Origin: UBA2377 sp964429385
GTDB taxonomy: Bacteria; Verrucomicrobiota; Verrucomicrobiia; Opitutales; Opitutaceae
Length of the DNA: 64,000 nucleotides
Reading direction: 5' to 3'
Assembly: GCA_964429385.1 (NCBI GenBank)
Contig: CAYSBR010000017.1
Span: 1 to 64,000, forward strand
Shown here: piece by piece, positions 1 through 7,861 of the stretch
Layout of the letters: each line of letters starts with the position of its first letter
Numbering within the stretch: position 1 is the first letter of the stretch
The notes under the pieces: model-generated
Told to the model about the DNA's origin: nothing
Database searches by the model: none
The model's input: only the letters and a program-made list of their open reading frames with translations
Translations under genes and position numbers: made by a program

Positions 1-848
1 CGTCAATAAAGAGGATGATGCGCCCCTCGGCGGACTTAACTTCGTTGAGCACAGCCTTGAGGCGCTCCTCGAATTCGCCGCGGTATTTGGCACCGGCCAC
101 GAGCGCACCCATGTCGAGGGCGAAGAGTGTGCGATCCTTGAGTCCCTCGGGGACGTCGCCGCGCAGGATGCGCTGGGCAAGGCCCTCGACGATGGCGGTC
201 TTGCCGACGCCGGGCTCGCCGATGAGCACGGGGTTGTTCTTGGTCTTGCGGGAGAGGATGCGGATGGTGCGGCGGATCTCCTCATCGCGGCCGATGACGG
301 GGTCCATCTTGCCCTTGCGCGCCTGCGCCACGAGATCGACGCCGTATTTCTCCAGCGCCTGGTAGGTGGCCTCGGGGTTGTCGGTCGTCACGCGCTGGCT
401 GCCGCGCACGTCCTTCAGCGCCTTGAGCACCTTGGCGCGGTCGAGCCCGAAGCTCTTGAACAGCTTCTGCAACGCCTCCGGCTTGCCGGTTTCGAGCAGA
501 CCGAGGAAGAGATGCTCCACCGACACAAACTCGTCCTTGAGCGCCTTCGCCTCGGTCTCGGCCTTGGTCAGCGCCTGGTTCACGGCCTGCGTCACATACA
601 CTTTCGACGTATCCACGCTGCCGGACACCTTGGGCAGCCGCTCCAGTTCGCGATCCACCGCGAGTTGCAGCGCGCTCGGCGTGAGGGCGAGTTTGTCGAG
701 CAGCCCCGGCACGATGCCGTTCTCCTGCCCGAGGAGCGCGGCCAGCAGGTGCCACGTGTCCACCTCGTTGTGCTGAAGGCGGCGGGCGGTCGCCTGCGCG
801 TCGGTGATGGCCTGACGCGACATTTGGGTGAGTTGATTGAAATCCATG
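1..848 (-). CDS. clpB: ATP-dependent chaperone ClpB, N-terminal part (cut by window edge)
   Basis: Disaggregase of the Hsp100/AAA+ family, which threads aggregated proteins through a hexameric ring together with DnaK. About 282 residues are visible. The N-terminal Clp repeat domain (roughly 1-145) contains the typical segments LLAALLGQENG and VEHLFLGLLE. It is followed by the start of the first AAA+ module, with Walker A GEPGVGKT near residue 204 and the Walker B stretch (IILFID) at the window edge. The start ATG at 848 is preceded by AGGAAGA, a good ribosome-binding site. The presence of the N-terminal repeat and the MDFNQLTQMSRQAI start favour ClpB over ClpA or ClpC. The middle coiled coil that would settle this lies outside the window. 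Confidence 0.93.
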
Positions 849-1022
849 ATGCGTCTTCCTTTGCAGTTTGCAGGCCAACCCTAAACCGGGCGCGCCTCCT
901 CGGCAACTCCGCCGCCGGCCTCATTCCCTGTGCCAAACCGCCCACTCCTTTGTCCCAGCCCGGGACACTCTGGCGGAACAGGGTTGATCCCCGCCGGCGG
1001 ACGCCCACGCTGCGCCAACCCC

Positions 1023-2759
1023 ATGGCCCAAGCCATCATTCCGGCCGCACTCGTTTACACGCCGCACGAAACCCGCGCTGTCGTCCATGCCAATAGCGCG
1101 CTCAACCCCGCCGCCTGCCTGGCCGACGGTGAAACGATCCTCCGCTCCGGCGCCAGCCTCGTGCTCGATTTCGGGGAGGAGCTGGTCGGCGTCATCGAGC
1201 TCAGCGTTGACGCCGAGGCCGCCACCACGGTCGAGCTCATCGAGGGCGAGGATCTTGAGGAGGCGCTGCTCACCCAAGACCCGTTTCCTCCTGAGCATTG
1301 GTATCACCAGCCGCGCGATCTGCTGCCAGTGAACCCCGGCAACCAGACCCTGCGCACCGAAGGACGCCGCGCCTTTCGTTACATCAATGTCATCGTCCAC
1401 GGCCCCGGCACGCTGCGGCTTCGCAACGCCCGCGCGATCCTGGAACACGCCCCGGTCACCGATCGCGGCCACTTCCATTGCAGCGATCCGCTCCTCAACG
1501 ACGCGTGGACCATCAGCCGGCGCACCCTGCGCCTGTGCATGCAGGGGTTTTATGAAGATGGCGCGAAGCGCGACGGCATGCTCTGGATCGGTGACTACCG
1601 CGTGGAGTTTCTCTGCGCGTGGCCGCTCTTCGCCGACATCGCCCTCGCCCGCCGCAGCCTGGAGATGTTTGCGCAATGCCAGCGGCCCGACGGCAGCCTG
1701 TCCGCCGTCGCACTCGACGCGGGCGGACACCTTCACCCGCGCCTCGCCTATCTTGGCGATCTGAGCATCCATGGCGGATTGCACGAGTGGGTGCTCGATA
1801 ATTATTGCGCCGACTTTGTAAGCGCCGTCTGGGAATACGCGCTGCACACCGGCGACCTCGCCACCGCACGCACACTCGCACCCGTGACCCGCCGCGTGCT
1901 CGATTATCTGGCCCGCGTGGACCTCGCCACCGCCGTGCCAGGACGCGCCTTCATCACCGACAACCAGCCCGAGACCAAGGACTGGTGGGGCAGCCGCGCC
2001 GCCCTCGGCTACCAACTGGCCGCCACTTTCGGTGACGCCACCAGACTCGCGACCCAGCTTGGCGATCCCACTCTCGCCGCCCAATGCCAGGCTTGGCGCG
2101 CGGCGCGTTTACAGGAAACCGCGGAGAAATTTGGCCGCCCCGGGCAAGCCGCCTTGCGCGACGACCTGCCGGTCAACGCCACGCGCAGCTGGCACGCGTA
2201 CGCCGCCGCCTTTCTCGCCGGCGCGCTCGATGCCCCGCAACTGCGGGCGGTTCACCCGCACTTGCAGGCCGATATCACCGTGCGGCGACCGATGGCCGGC
2301 TTCATGGAATTTTATCTGTTGCACGCCTGGCTCGGCGCCGGACTCGTCCGCGAAGCGCTCGACGAAATGCGTTCCTACTACGGCCAGATGCTGCGCAGCG
2401 GCGCGACCACCACCTGGGAACTCGTGGACCGCCGCGAGCCCGGCATTGATCACATCCAGCCCGCCGGACGCAGCCACTGCCACGGTTGGTCGGCCGGCCC
2501 CGCCCATTTGCTGCCGGCCCATATCCTCGGCGTCACCCCCTCTTCACCCGGTTATCGCACCGTGGATCTCCGGCCCGCGCTCGGTGACCTCACCGCCGCC
2601 GAAGGGGTGGTCCCCACGCCGCACGGCGATATCCGCGTGACTTTGCGCTCCGGCCTGCGTGGCGAAGTCACACTGCCCAAAGGCATCACCGGCACACTGC
2701 ATCTGCCCAACCGGCCGGCTTCGATTCTGACTGGCGGACAAACCCACGCCCTCGGCTGA
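1023..2759 (+). CDS. Alpha-L-rhamnosidase-like six-hairpin glycosidase (GH78-like)
   Basis: Probable glycoside hydrolase, 578 residues, of the (alpha/alpha)6-barrel type, related to GH78 alpha-L-rhamnosidases. The signature FYEDGAKRDGMLWIGD (about residues 175-190) corresponds to the acidic motif at the entrance of the GH78 barrel. The C-terminal part has the usual tail pattern: GATTTWE, then SHCHGWSAGP, then LGV..SSPGY and a final small beta domain with PTPHGDI. In classical GH78 enzymes the motif reads RDER; here the glutamate position is occupied by Gly (KRDGML), so the exact acid is uncertain. The start at 1023 (MAQAIIPAALVYT) was chosen over an in-frame ATG at 930 because the family-like sequence begins there. 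No signal peptide is evident, so a cytoplasmic role on oligosaccharides is likely. L-rhamnose catabolic genes lie further along the window. Confidence 0.72.
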   Translation: MAQAIIPAALVYTPHETRAVVHANSALNPAACLADGETILRSGASLVLDFGEELVGVIELSVDAEAATTVELIEGEDLEEALLTQDPFPPEHWYHQPRDLLPVNPGNQTLRTEGRRAFRYINVIVHGPGTLRLRNARAILEHAPVTDRGHFHCSDPLLNDAWTISRRTLRLCMQGFYEDGAKRDGMLWIGDYRVEFLCAWPLFADIALARRSLEMFAQCQRPDGSLSAVALDAGGHLHPRLAYLGDLSIHGGLHEWVLDNYCADFVSAVWEYALHTGDLATARTLAPVTRRVLDYLARVDLATAVPGRAFITDNQPETKDWWGSRAALGYQLAATFGDATRLATQLGDPTLAAQCQAWRAARLQETAEKFGRPGQAALRDDLPVNATRSWHAYAAAFLAGALDAPQLRAVHPHLQADITVRRPMAGFMEFYLLHAWLGAGLVREALDEMRSYYGQMLRSGATTTWELVDRREPGIDHIQPAGRSHCHGWSAGPAHLLPAHILGVTPSSPGYRTVDLRPALGDLTAAEGVVPTPHGDIRVTLRSGLRGEVTLPKGITGTLHLPNRPASILTGGQTHALG

Positions 2760-2899
2760 GCCCCCTGCGCACGGTGATGAACCCCACCGGGGCGCCCATC
2801 GGCCCGCCGGCTCGCGGGAACCGGTTGCCGGTTAAGGCTACTATTGCGCCGTGGTTCGGGCATCCAGCCCGGCCGCAGATCAACCCCGCTCCAGTCATC

Positions 2900-3646
2900 A
2901 TGAAAACCCAAATCATCCGTACTCCCGCGCTGCTGGCGGCCCTCGCCGCCCTCGCTTTCACCCCGGCCCAAATCCTCGCCAGTGAAACCGCCGCCCGAAT
3001 CAGCTCCGAAGTGGCCGAAGCCAAGGGCGATGTCGCCAAAGCCGCCCTGCAGGAACTCGACCAGGAAATCGATCGTGTTGATGCCCTCCTTGATAACGCC
3101 CCGACCGAGGCCGACAAAACCGCGGCCAAAGCCCGGCTCGAAGTGCTCAAGGAGCGCCGCAGCGAATTGCGCAAGACGTATGTAAAAGCCCGTTACGACG
3201 AACTGCGCGCCGATGTCCGGGCCGAGGCCGAGCGCGCCGGCGCATGGGCCAAACGCACGTTCACGCGCGACTCCGCCGACAAAGCCGCGGACGAGGTGAA
3301 GGATACGGTGGCGGAGGCCAAGACGGCCGCCAGCCGGGCCGGCGACAAGGCCTACGCCCAGGCCAACACCACCGGAGCCGCCGCCGACATCACCATTTAT
3401 AAGCTGCGCCCCACCGACACCAACAAGGAGGAGGCCAAGGCCGCGCTCAAGGCGCTCGAAGACAAGATCGACGAAATGGAAGACCGCATCGACGCCCTGC
3501 CCGCCGGCGCGGAACGCGAGGCGGCCAAGCGCCGGCTCGACGCCTTGGAGGACCGCAAGGACGCGCTCGAGCGCGAATTCAACAAGGCCCGCTTCGATGC
3601 CCTGATCGACGACGTGAAAGGCACGTGGCACGACCTGTTCAACTAA
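2900..3646 (+). CDS. Exported coiled-coil protein with internal duplication
   Basis: 248-residue protein of unknown function. Residues 1-27 form a clear Sec signal peptide (KTQIIR, a hydrophobic run, then AQILA before SETAA). That fixes the start at 2900 rather than the upstream in-frame ATG at 2774. The mature part is charged and almost entirely helical. Two homologous blocks of about 60 residues (roughly 47-107 and 180-240) share the pattern KAAL..LD..ID..(D/E)..(D/I)AL....E...AAK.RL..L..R...L.......AR(Y/F)D.L. They are separated by an Ala/Lys-rich linker (AKRTFTRDSADKAADEVK). This looks like a periplasmic coiled-coil hairpin duplicated once. A strong terminator follows 26 bases downstream, so the gene is probably monocistronic. 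No known family was recognised. Confidence 0.7.
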   Translation: MKTQIIRTPALLAALAALAFTPAQILASETAARISSEVAEAKGDVAKAALQELDQEIDRVDALLDNAPTEADKTAAKARLEVLKERRSELRKTYVKARYDELRADVRAEAERAGAWAKRTFTRDSADKAADEVKDTVAEAKTAASRAGDKAYAQANTTGAAADITIYKLRPTDTNKEEAKAALKALEDKIDEMEDRIDALPAGAEREAAKRRLDALEDRKDALEREFNKARFDALIDDVKGTWHDLFN

Positions 3647-3671
3647 CCCTCGCAATCCTCCCTTTCTCATC

Positions 3672-3704
3672 AAGCGGAGCCTCCCCGGCTCCGCTTTTTC
3701 TTTT
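3672..3704 (+). terminator. Rho-independent terminator of the coiled-coil protein gene
   Basis: A perfect 10-bp stem, AAGCGGAGCC / GGCTCCGCTT, closes a 5-nt loop (TCCCC). It is followed by a T-rich run (TTTCTTTT). It begins 26 bases after the stop codon at 3646. Confidence 0.85.
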
Positions 3705-3909
3705 CCAAAGCCTGCCCTTCGTTTTCCAACTTTTATCTCCGAAAGAATCAGGCAGAGCCGAGCATCGTGCCGGTCACCAGAGAGCGAACACCCGGCAGCC
3801 GATTCTCACCTTTTCACGGATCAACCACCCCAGAACACTTCTTCAGACTCACTTGGAAGTTTTTAGTGGATTTTCCCGCGGCTCTATGGCTTAAACCACC
3901 CTCCACGTC

Positions 3910-3986
3910 GGACGCTTAGCTCAGTTGGTTAGAGCACGTGCTTCACACGCACGGGGTCACTGGTTCGAGTCCAGTAGCGTCCACCA
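3910..3986 (+). tRNA. tRNA-Val (anticodon CAC), CCA end encoded
   Basis: A full cloverleaf can be folded. The acceptor stem is GGACGCT/AGCGTCC and the D arm is GCTC..GAGC. The anticodon stem CGTGC/GCACG carries the loop TTCACAC, giving anticodon CAC (reads GUG). The T arm is ACTGG-TTCGAGT-CCAGT. The discriminator A is followed by an encoded CCA. The gene stands alone between a terminator-bounded region and the esterase gene that starts 34 bases downstream. Nothing else was seen in the roughly 200 bases upstream (3705-3909). Confidence 0.96.
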
Positions 3987-4020
3987 TCTGCCATCCCCCT
4001 AGGCATACCCCGCCCACCTT

Positions 4021-4953
4021 ATGAAATATCCGGGCTTCATACTTGGTCTGCTTCTCTGCGGCACCCTTTGCCTTCCTGCTCAAACCCCGGCCGAGCTGCC
4101 GCCCCCGGCAAAAATCATCGAACTGTATGAAGGCTTGGCTCCGGGTTCCGAAGCATGGGATTGGGAGGAATACACCTACGTCACCCACTTCGGCAACACG
4201 GTGACTCGCAACGTCGTCCGTCCCACCTTGCAGTATTATCCGGCCGATCCGACCAAGGCATGTGGCGTCACCGTCATCGTGGCCCCTGGCGGTGGATTCA
4301 CCGACTTGATGATCAAATACGAAGGCGTGCGCACCGCCTTGGCGCTCAACGCACTCGGCATCGACGCCTACATCTTGAAATACCGGCTCATTTACACCGA
4401 TCCCTCCACACCTCTGCCCAGGCCGGGAGAACCGCCGCCGCCCCGCATCCAAAAGAACAACGATGAGGGCGAAATCATCTGGGGACCGCAGACCGGCCAG
4501 AATATCGGTGATCTCACCCATCAGGATGCAAGGCGAGCCATCGCTTGGCTGCGCGAGCAAAACGCAGCCCATAAAATCGGCATTATCGGATTTTCCGCCG
4601 GTGCCTTTGTTGCCCTTGATCTGGCACTTGACGAGGCGGCTTACCGGCCCGACTTCGCCGGAGCCATCTACGGGCCGGACAACCGGGAAACCCCTGTTCC
4701 CGTCCAAGCGCCTCCGCTCTTCATCGCAGTGTCCGCGGATGACAACTGGTCAGCCCCTCTCTCCCTCAAGCTTTATCAGGCCTGGCGCGATGCCGGACGC
4801 CCGGCCGAACTACATATCTTCCAAACCGGCGGGCACGGATTTCTTACCGAAGGCGGCGGTGCGGATTTCTTCATGGATCGCTTTGCTGAATGGATGCGCG
4901 CCAATGGCTGGATCGAGCCGGGTGCACACGGCACAGGCTCTCGTTTCAGATAG
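4021..4953 (+). CDS. Exported alpha/beta-hydrolase (esterase/lipase, BD-FAE-like)
   Basis: Predicted secreted carboxylesterase of 310 residues. An N-terminal signal peptide (KYPGFILGLLLCGTLCLPAQ) covers about residues 1-21. The hydrolase fold shows an oxyanion-type strand VTVIVAPGGGFTDL, the nucleophile elbow IIGFSAGAF (Ser near 192), an acidic residue in VSADDNW (near 240) and the catalytic His in TGGHGF (near 272). This order and spacing match small esterases related to acetyl-xylan or feruloyl esterases of polysaccharide-degrading bacteria, so deacylation of a plant polymer is a reasonable guess, not a demonstrated function. It lies just after the tRNA gene and ends convergently with the AraC gene, 23 bases away. 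Confidence 0.82.
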   Translation: MKYPGFILGLLLCGTLCLPAQTPAELPPPAKIIELYEGLAPGSEAWDWEEYTYVTHFGNTVTRNVVRPTLQYYPADPTKACGVTVIVAPGGGFTDLMIKYEGVRTALALNALGIDAYILKYRLIYTDPSTPLPRPGEPPPPRIQKNNDEGEIIWGPQTGQNIGDLTHQDARRAIAWLREQNAAHKIGIIGFSAGAFVALDLALDEAAYRPDFAGAIYGPDNRETPVPVQAPPLFIAVSADDNWSAPLSLKLYQAWRDAGRPAELHIFQTGGHGFLTEGGGADFFMDRFAEWMRANGWIEPGAHGTGSRFR

Positions 4954-4976
4954 GCTGTACGAAAACGCTGCACTTC

Positions 4977-5852
4977 TCACCCCACCCCCTGGCGCCAGCC
5001 ACGCGGGGTGATGCCGAAGGCTCGGCGGAACTGGGTGCTGAAGTGCTGCGATGAGCTGAAACCGTATTGCTGCGCGGCCATGGTCACATCAATCGCCGGC
5101 TGGCGCAGGGCCGCACGCGCGGCATGGAGGCGGAGCTGCAGGTGATAGGCGGCGGGAGTCAGCCCCACCTCGCGCCGGAATTGCGTGCAGAAGTGCGGCA
5201 CGCTGCGCGCCGTCGCCACTGCGGCGAGGTCGGTCAGCGGCAGGCGGCGTTCGAGATTCTGCTGGAGGTAGTCCACCGCCTTCTGCACCGCATGTGAATA
5301 CGGCAGCCGCCGGGCAGCGGGCGCCGCTTCCCCGGTCGTGGCATCGCTCGCATCGAGCCGCTGCTCCAGCAGGGTGATAAACAGCCGCAGGCCGGCGAGA
5401 ATTGCCTCGGTGCGCCGCGCCCGCTGCGCCACGACCTGCCGCATCAGCCCGCGCAGCACCGGTTCCAACTCATCGCAACCGGTCACAAGCCGCGGCCGCT
5501 CCGCGCGCAGCCGCGCCGCCAGCCGCGCGCCGTCGCGCCCGAGGCGCCCGATATCCACGCCCATCCACAGGTGATGGTTCTCCGGGTTGCGTTTCGGACC
5601 GGTGCCGTGCTTCTCGCCGGGATGGGCGATGTAGAGATCGCCCATCTGTTGCACCGTGGTCTCCCCGTGCGCCCGCCAGGTGCATCGACCGCGCGACAGG
5701 TAAAGGAACTCGAAAACAGGGTGTGCATGCGGTCCGCGATAATGCCCTTCGCAACACAAGGCCTCCCCGCAATGCGTGAGCTCCGGCAGTTCGTCCACCG
5801 GTTGCTCGAAGACAAAGCCGCTGATGATCTGGGGATCGCGCAGGACTCTCAT
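4977..5852 (-). CDS. AraC-family transcriptional regulator (divergent to PhyH genes)
   Basis: 291-residue regulator. The N-terminal half is a cupin-like sensor domain (HYRGPHAHPVFEFLYLSRG, then HPGEKHGTGP). The C-terminal 100 residues form the double helix-turn-helix of AraC/XylS proteins (LTDLAAVATARSVPHFCTQF, AAQQYGFSSSQHFSTQFRRA, GITPRGW). The start at 5852 gives a complete cupin N-terminus. It is transcribed away from two tandem PhyH genes, which it probably controls. The ligand is unknown. Confidence 0.9.
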   Translation of the reverse strand: MRVLRDPQIISGFVFEQPVDELPELTHCGEALCCEGHYRGPHAHPVFEFLYLSRGRCTWRAHGETTVQQMGDLYIAHPGEKHGTGPKRNPENHHLWMGVDIGRLGRDGARLAARLRAERPRLVTGCDELEPVLRGLMRQVVAQRARRTEAILAGLRLFITLLEQRLDASDATTGEAAPAARRLPYSHAVQKAVDYLQQNLERRLPLTDLAAVATARSVPHFCTQFRREVGLTPAAYHLQLRLHAARAALRQPAIDVTMAAQQYGFSSSQHFSTQFRRAFGITPRGWRQGVG

Positions 5853-5877
5853 GGGGTCGCCGCAAGATGCCTGTGCG

Positions 5878-5906
5878 ATTTATTAACGCCAGCGTAATTT
5901 ATTATA
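5878..5906. promoter_or_regulatory. Divergent AraC/PhyH control region with direct repeats
   Basis: In the GC-rich gap between the AraC gene and the first PhyH gene lies an AT-rich block with two identical 8-mers, ATTTATTA at 5878 and 5897, 19 bases apart. This is close to the two-turn spacing of AraC-family half-sites. On the minus strand, positions 5906-5901 read TATAAT, a perfect sigma-70 -10 box pointing at the AraC gene; no convincing -35 box was found. Assignment as operator is inference. Confidence 0.4.
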
Positions 5907-5979
5907 CAAAGTCGCAAAATATCATGAACGCCACCGCGGGGGTGTCAGGCTATGCTCCGCACGCTCATCCCCCCTCCCC

Positions 5980-6840
5980 ATGGCCACTGTCACCGCCCCC
6001 AACCCCTACAAGCTCTCCGCCGCCCAGCGGAAGGCCTACCACGAAAACGGCTACCTGCTCGGCCTCCCGCCCGTTTACACCGCGGACGAGATGGCCCAGA
6101 TCAACGCCGAGCTGCCCAATCTTCTCGCCCTGCTCCGGCCCGGCGAGACTTCCGCCGAGATCCGCGAGTGGCACCATAACAGCACTTACCTTTACGATAT
6201 CGTGATGAATCCGAAGATCCTCGATCTCGTCGAAGGTATCCTCGGGCCCGATTTCTATGTGTGGGGCAGCGCATTCTTCATCAAGGAAGCCCGCACGCCC
6301 GGCCATGTGCCCTGGCATCAGGATGCGTATTACTGGCCGCTCTCGCCCTGCAACACCGTCACTGTGTGGGTGGCGTTCGATGACGTGGACGAGGCCAACG
6401 GCGGCATGAAACTCATCCCCGGCTCCCACAAGGGCGGGCTCATCAAGCACCGCAAGACCGACGATGCCAACGCCTCGCTTTCCCTCGGCCTCGCCGACGG
6501 CAGCGATTTCTCCACCGCCGACGCGGTGCAATTCCGCCTCAAGGCCGGCGAAATCTCCCTGCACGACGACCGCGCCATCCACGGCTCACAGGGCAACCCC
6601 TCCGACCGCCGTCGCGCCGGCCTCACCATCCGCTATTCCGGCACCAATGTGAAAGCCGATCTCTCCATCAGCCCGGACTTCGTCGCGCACCTCTGCCGCG
6701 GCGTGGATAACTTCGGGCACACGCCCTATGCGTCCGCGCCCACGGCGCGCTATGCACGCAAGGACTATCGTCGCGGCGAGGCCCCCGCCGACGGTTACGA
6801 TCATCTCAACCCCACCGGCCCCACCAACCCCGCGCGCTAA
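5980..6840 (+). CDS. Phytanoyl-CoA dioxygenase (PhyH) family protein 1
   Basis: 286-residue Fe(II)/2-oxoglutarate-dependent oxygenase-like protein. The double-stranded beta-helix signature is present: His and Asp of WHQDAYYW (near residue 112), the distal His of RAIHGSQGNPS (near 199), and an Arg about ten residues further (RRAGLTIRYS), expected to bind 2-oxoglutarate. The facial triad looks complete, so it is probably an active hydroxylase. The substrate is unknown: the family covers fatty acyl-CoA, amino-acid derivatives, ectoine and other small molecules. It sits first in a two-gene unit with a close paralogue 66 bases downstream, divergent from an AraC regulator. Confidence 0.9.
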   Translation: MATVTAPNPYKLSAAQRKAYHENGYLLGLPPVYTADEMAQINAELPNLLALLRPGETSAEIREWHHNSTYLYDIVMNPKILDLVEGILGPDFYVWGSAFFIKEARTPGHVPWHQDAYYWPLSPCNTVTVWVAFDDVDEANGGMKLIPGSHKGGLIKHRKTDDANASLSLGLADGSDFSTADAVQFRLKAGEISLHDDRAIHGSQGNPSDRRRAGLTIRYSGTNVKADLSISPDFVAHLCRGVDNFGHTPYASAPTARYARKDYRRGEAPADGYDHLNPTGPTNPAR

Positions 6841-6906
6841 GGCAACAAGCCGGGCGGTTGCCCTCAGCCTCTCCGCCACCGCCAACCTTTCAACCTATCG
6901 CCCATC

Positions 6907-7731
6907 ATGTCCACGACCACTGCGCCCAACCCCTACCGGCTCTCCGCCGCCCAGCAGAAGTTCTATCACGAAAACGGCTACCTGCTCGGTCTTCCGCCCA
7001 TCTTCACTCCGGAGGAAATGGCCCGCATCAACGCCGAGCTGCCCAGCCTCCTCGCCCTGCTCAAGCCCGACGAGACCACCAAGGACATCCGCGAGTGGCA
7101 CGAGACGAGCACCTACCTTTACGGCATCTGCATGAACCCGAAAATCCTCGACCTCGTCGAAGGCATCCTCGGGCCGAACTTCTACTGCTGGGCCAGCAAC
7201 TTCTTCATCAAGGAGCCGCACAGCCTCTCCACCGTCGGCTGGCATCAGGACTCTTACTACTGGCCGATGACGCCCAACAACTCCGTCACCGTCTGGCTCG
7301 CCTTCGACGATGTGGGTGAGGTCAACGGCGGCATGAAGCTCATCCCCGGCTCCCACAAAGGCGGCGTCATCAAGCACCGCCGCTCCACCGAGACGAGTTC
7401 CGTGCTCACCCTGGAATTGGAGGACGGCAGCGACTTCAACGCCGACAGCGCCGTGCAGTTCCACCTCAAAGCCGGTGAATGCTCCCTGCACGACGACCGC
7501 GCCATCCACGGCTCGCCCGCCAATCCCTCCGACCGCCGCCGCGCCGGCCTCACCATCCGTTACTCCGGCACCAACGTGAAGAACGACCTGTCGGTGAACC
7601 CCAACTTCAAGATCTACCTCTGCCGTGGCGTGGATGAATTCAAACACAACCCCTACGGCACGCCGCCCACCCAGCGCTACGGCCGCCCCGACTTCAAGCC
7701 CGTCAGCAACGAGGAAGCGGGCAAAGTCTGA
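6907..7731 (+). CDS. Phytanoyl-CoA dioxygenase (PhyH) family protein 2 (tandem paralogue)
   Basis: 274-residue paralogue of the preceding gene, colinear over the whole length. Both start NPY(K/R)LSAAQ(R/Q)K.YHENGYLLGLPP and share most core residues. Metal ligands are in WHQDSYYW and RAIHGSPANPS, with Arg in RRAGLTIRYS. The two copies differ mainly at the C-terminus and in the segment before the HxD motif (ARTPGHVP against PHSLSTVG), which borders the substrate pocket in this fold. They may therefore act on related but distinct substrates. A terminator follows directly, so the unit probably ends here. Confidence 0.9.
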   Translation: MSTTTAPNPYRLSAAQQKFYHENGYLLGLPPIFTPEEMARINAELPSLLALLKPDETTKDIREWHETSTYLYGICMNPKILDLVEGILGPNFYCWASNFFIKEPHSLSTVGWHQDSYYWPMTPNNSVTVWLAFDDVGEVNGGMKLIPGSHKGGVIKHRRSTETSSVLTLELEDGSDFNADSAVQFHLKAGECSLHDDRAIHGSPANPSDRRRAGLTIRYSGTNVKNDLSVNPNFKIYLCRGVDEFKHNPYGTPPTQRYGRPDFKPVSNEEAGKV

Positions 7732-7755
7732 TCCGCGGATTGCGGTTTCTCACCC

Positions 7756-7784
7756 GGCGGGATCAGTGCCGATCCCGCCTTTTT
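7756..7784 (+). terminator. Terminator after the tandem PhyH genes
   Basis: A perfect 9-bp stem, GGCGGGATC / GATCCCGCC, with a 6-nt loop (AGTGCC) is followed by five T. It lies 24 bases after the stop at 7731. Confidence 0.88.
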
Positions 7785-7861
7785 GTTTCCAACCCGTCCC
7801 GCGCTAAAAAGCGCGACAATCGGGCGGTTCATGCCTTGATCACGCGCTTTCCCCGCGCCCC

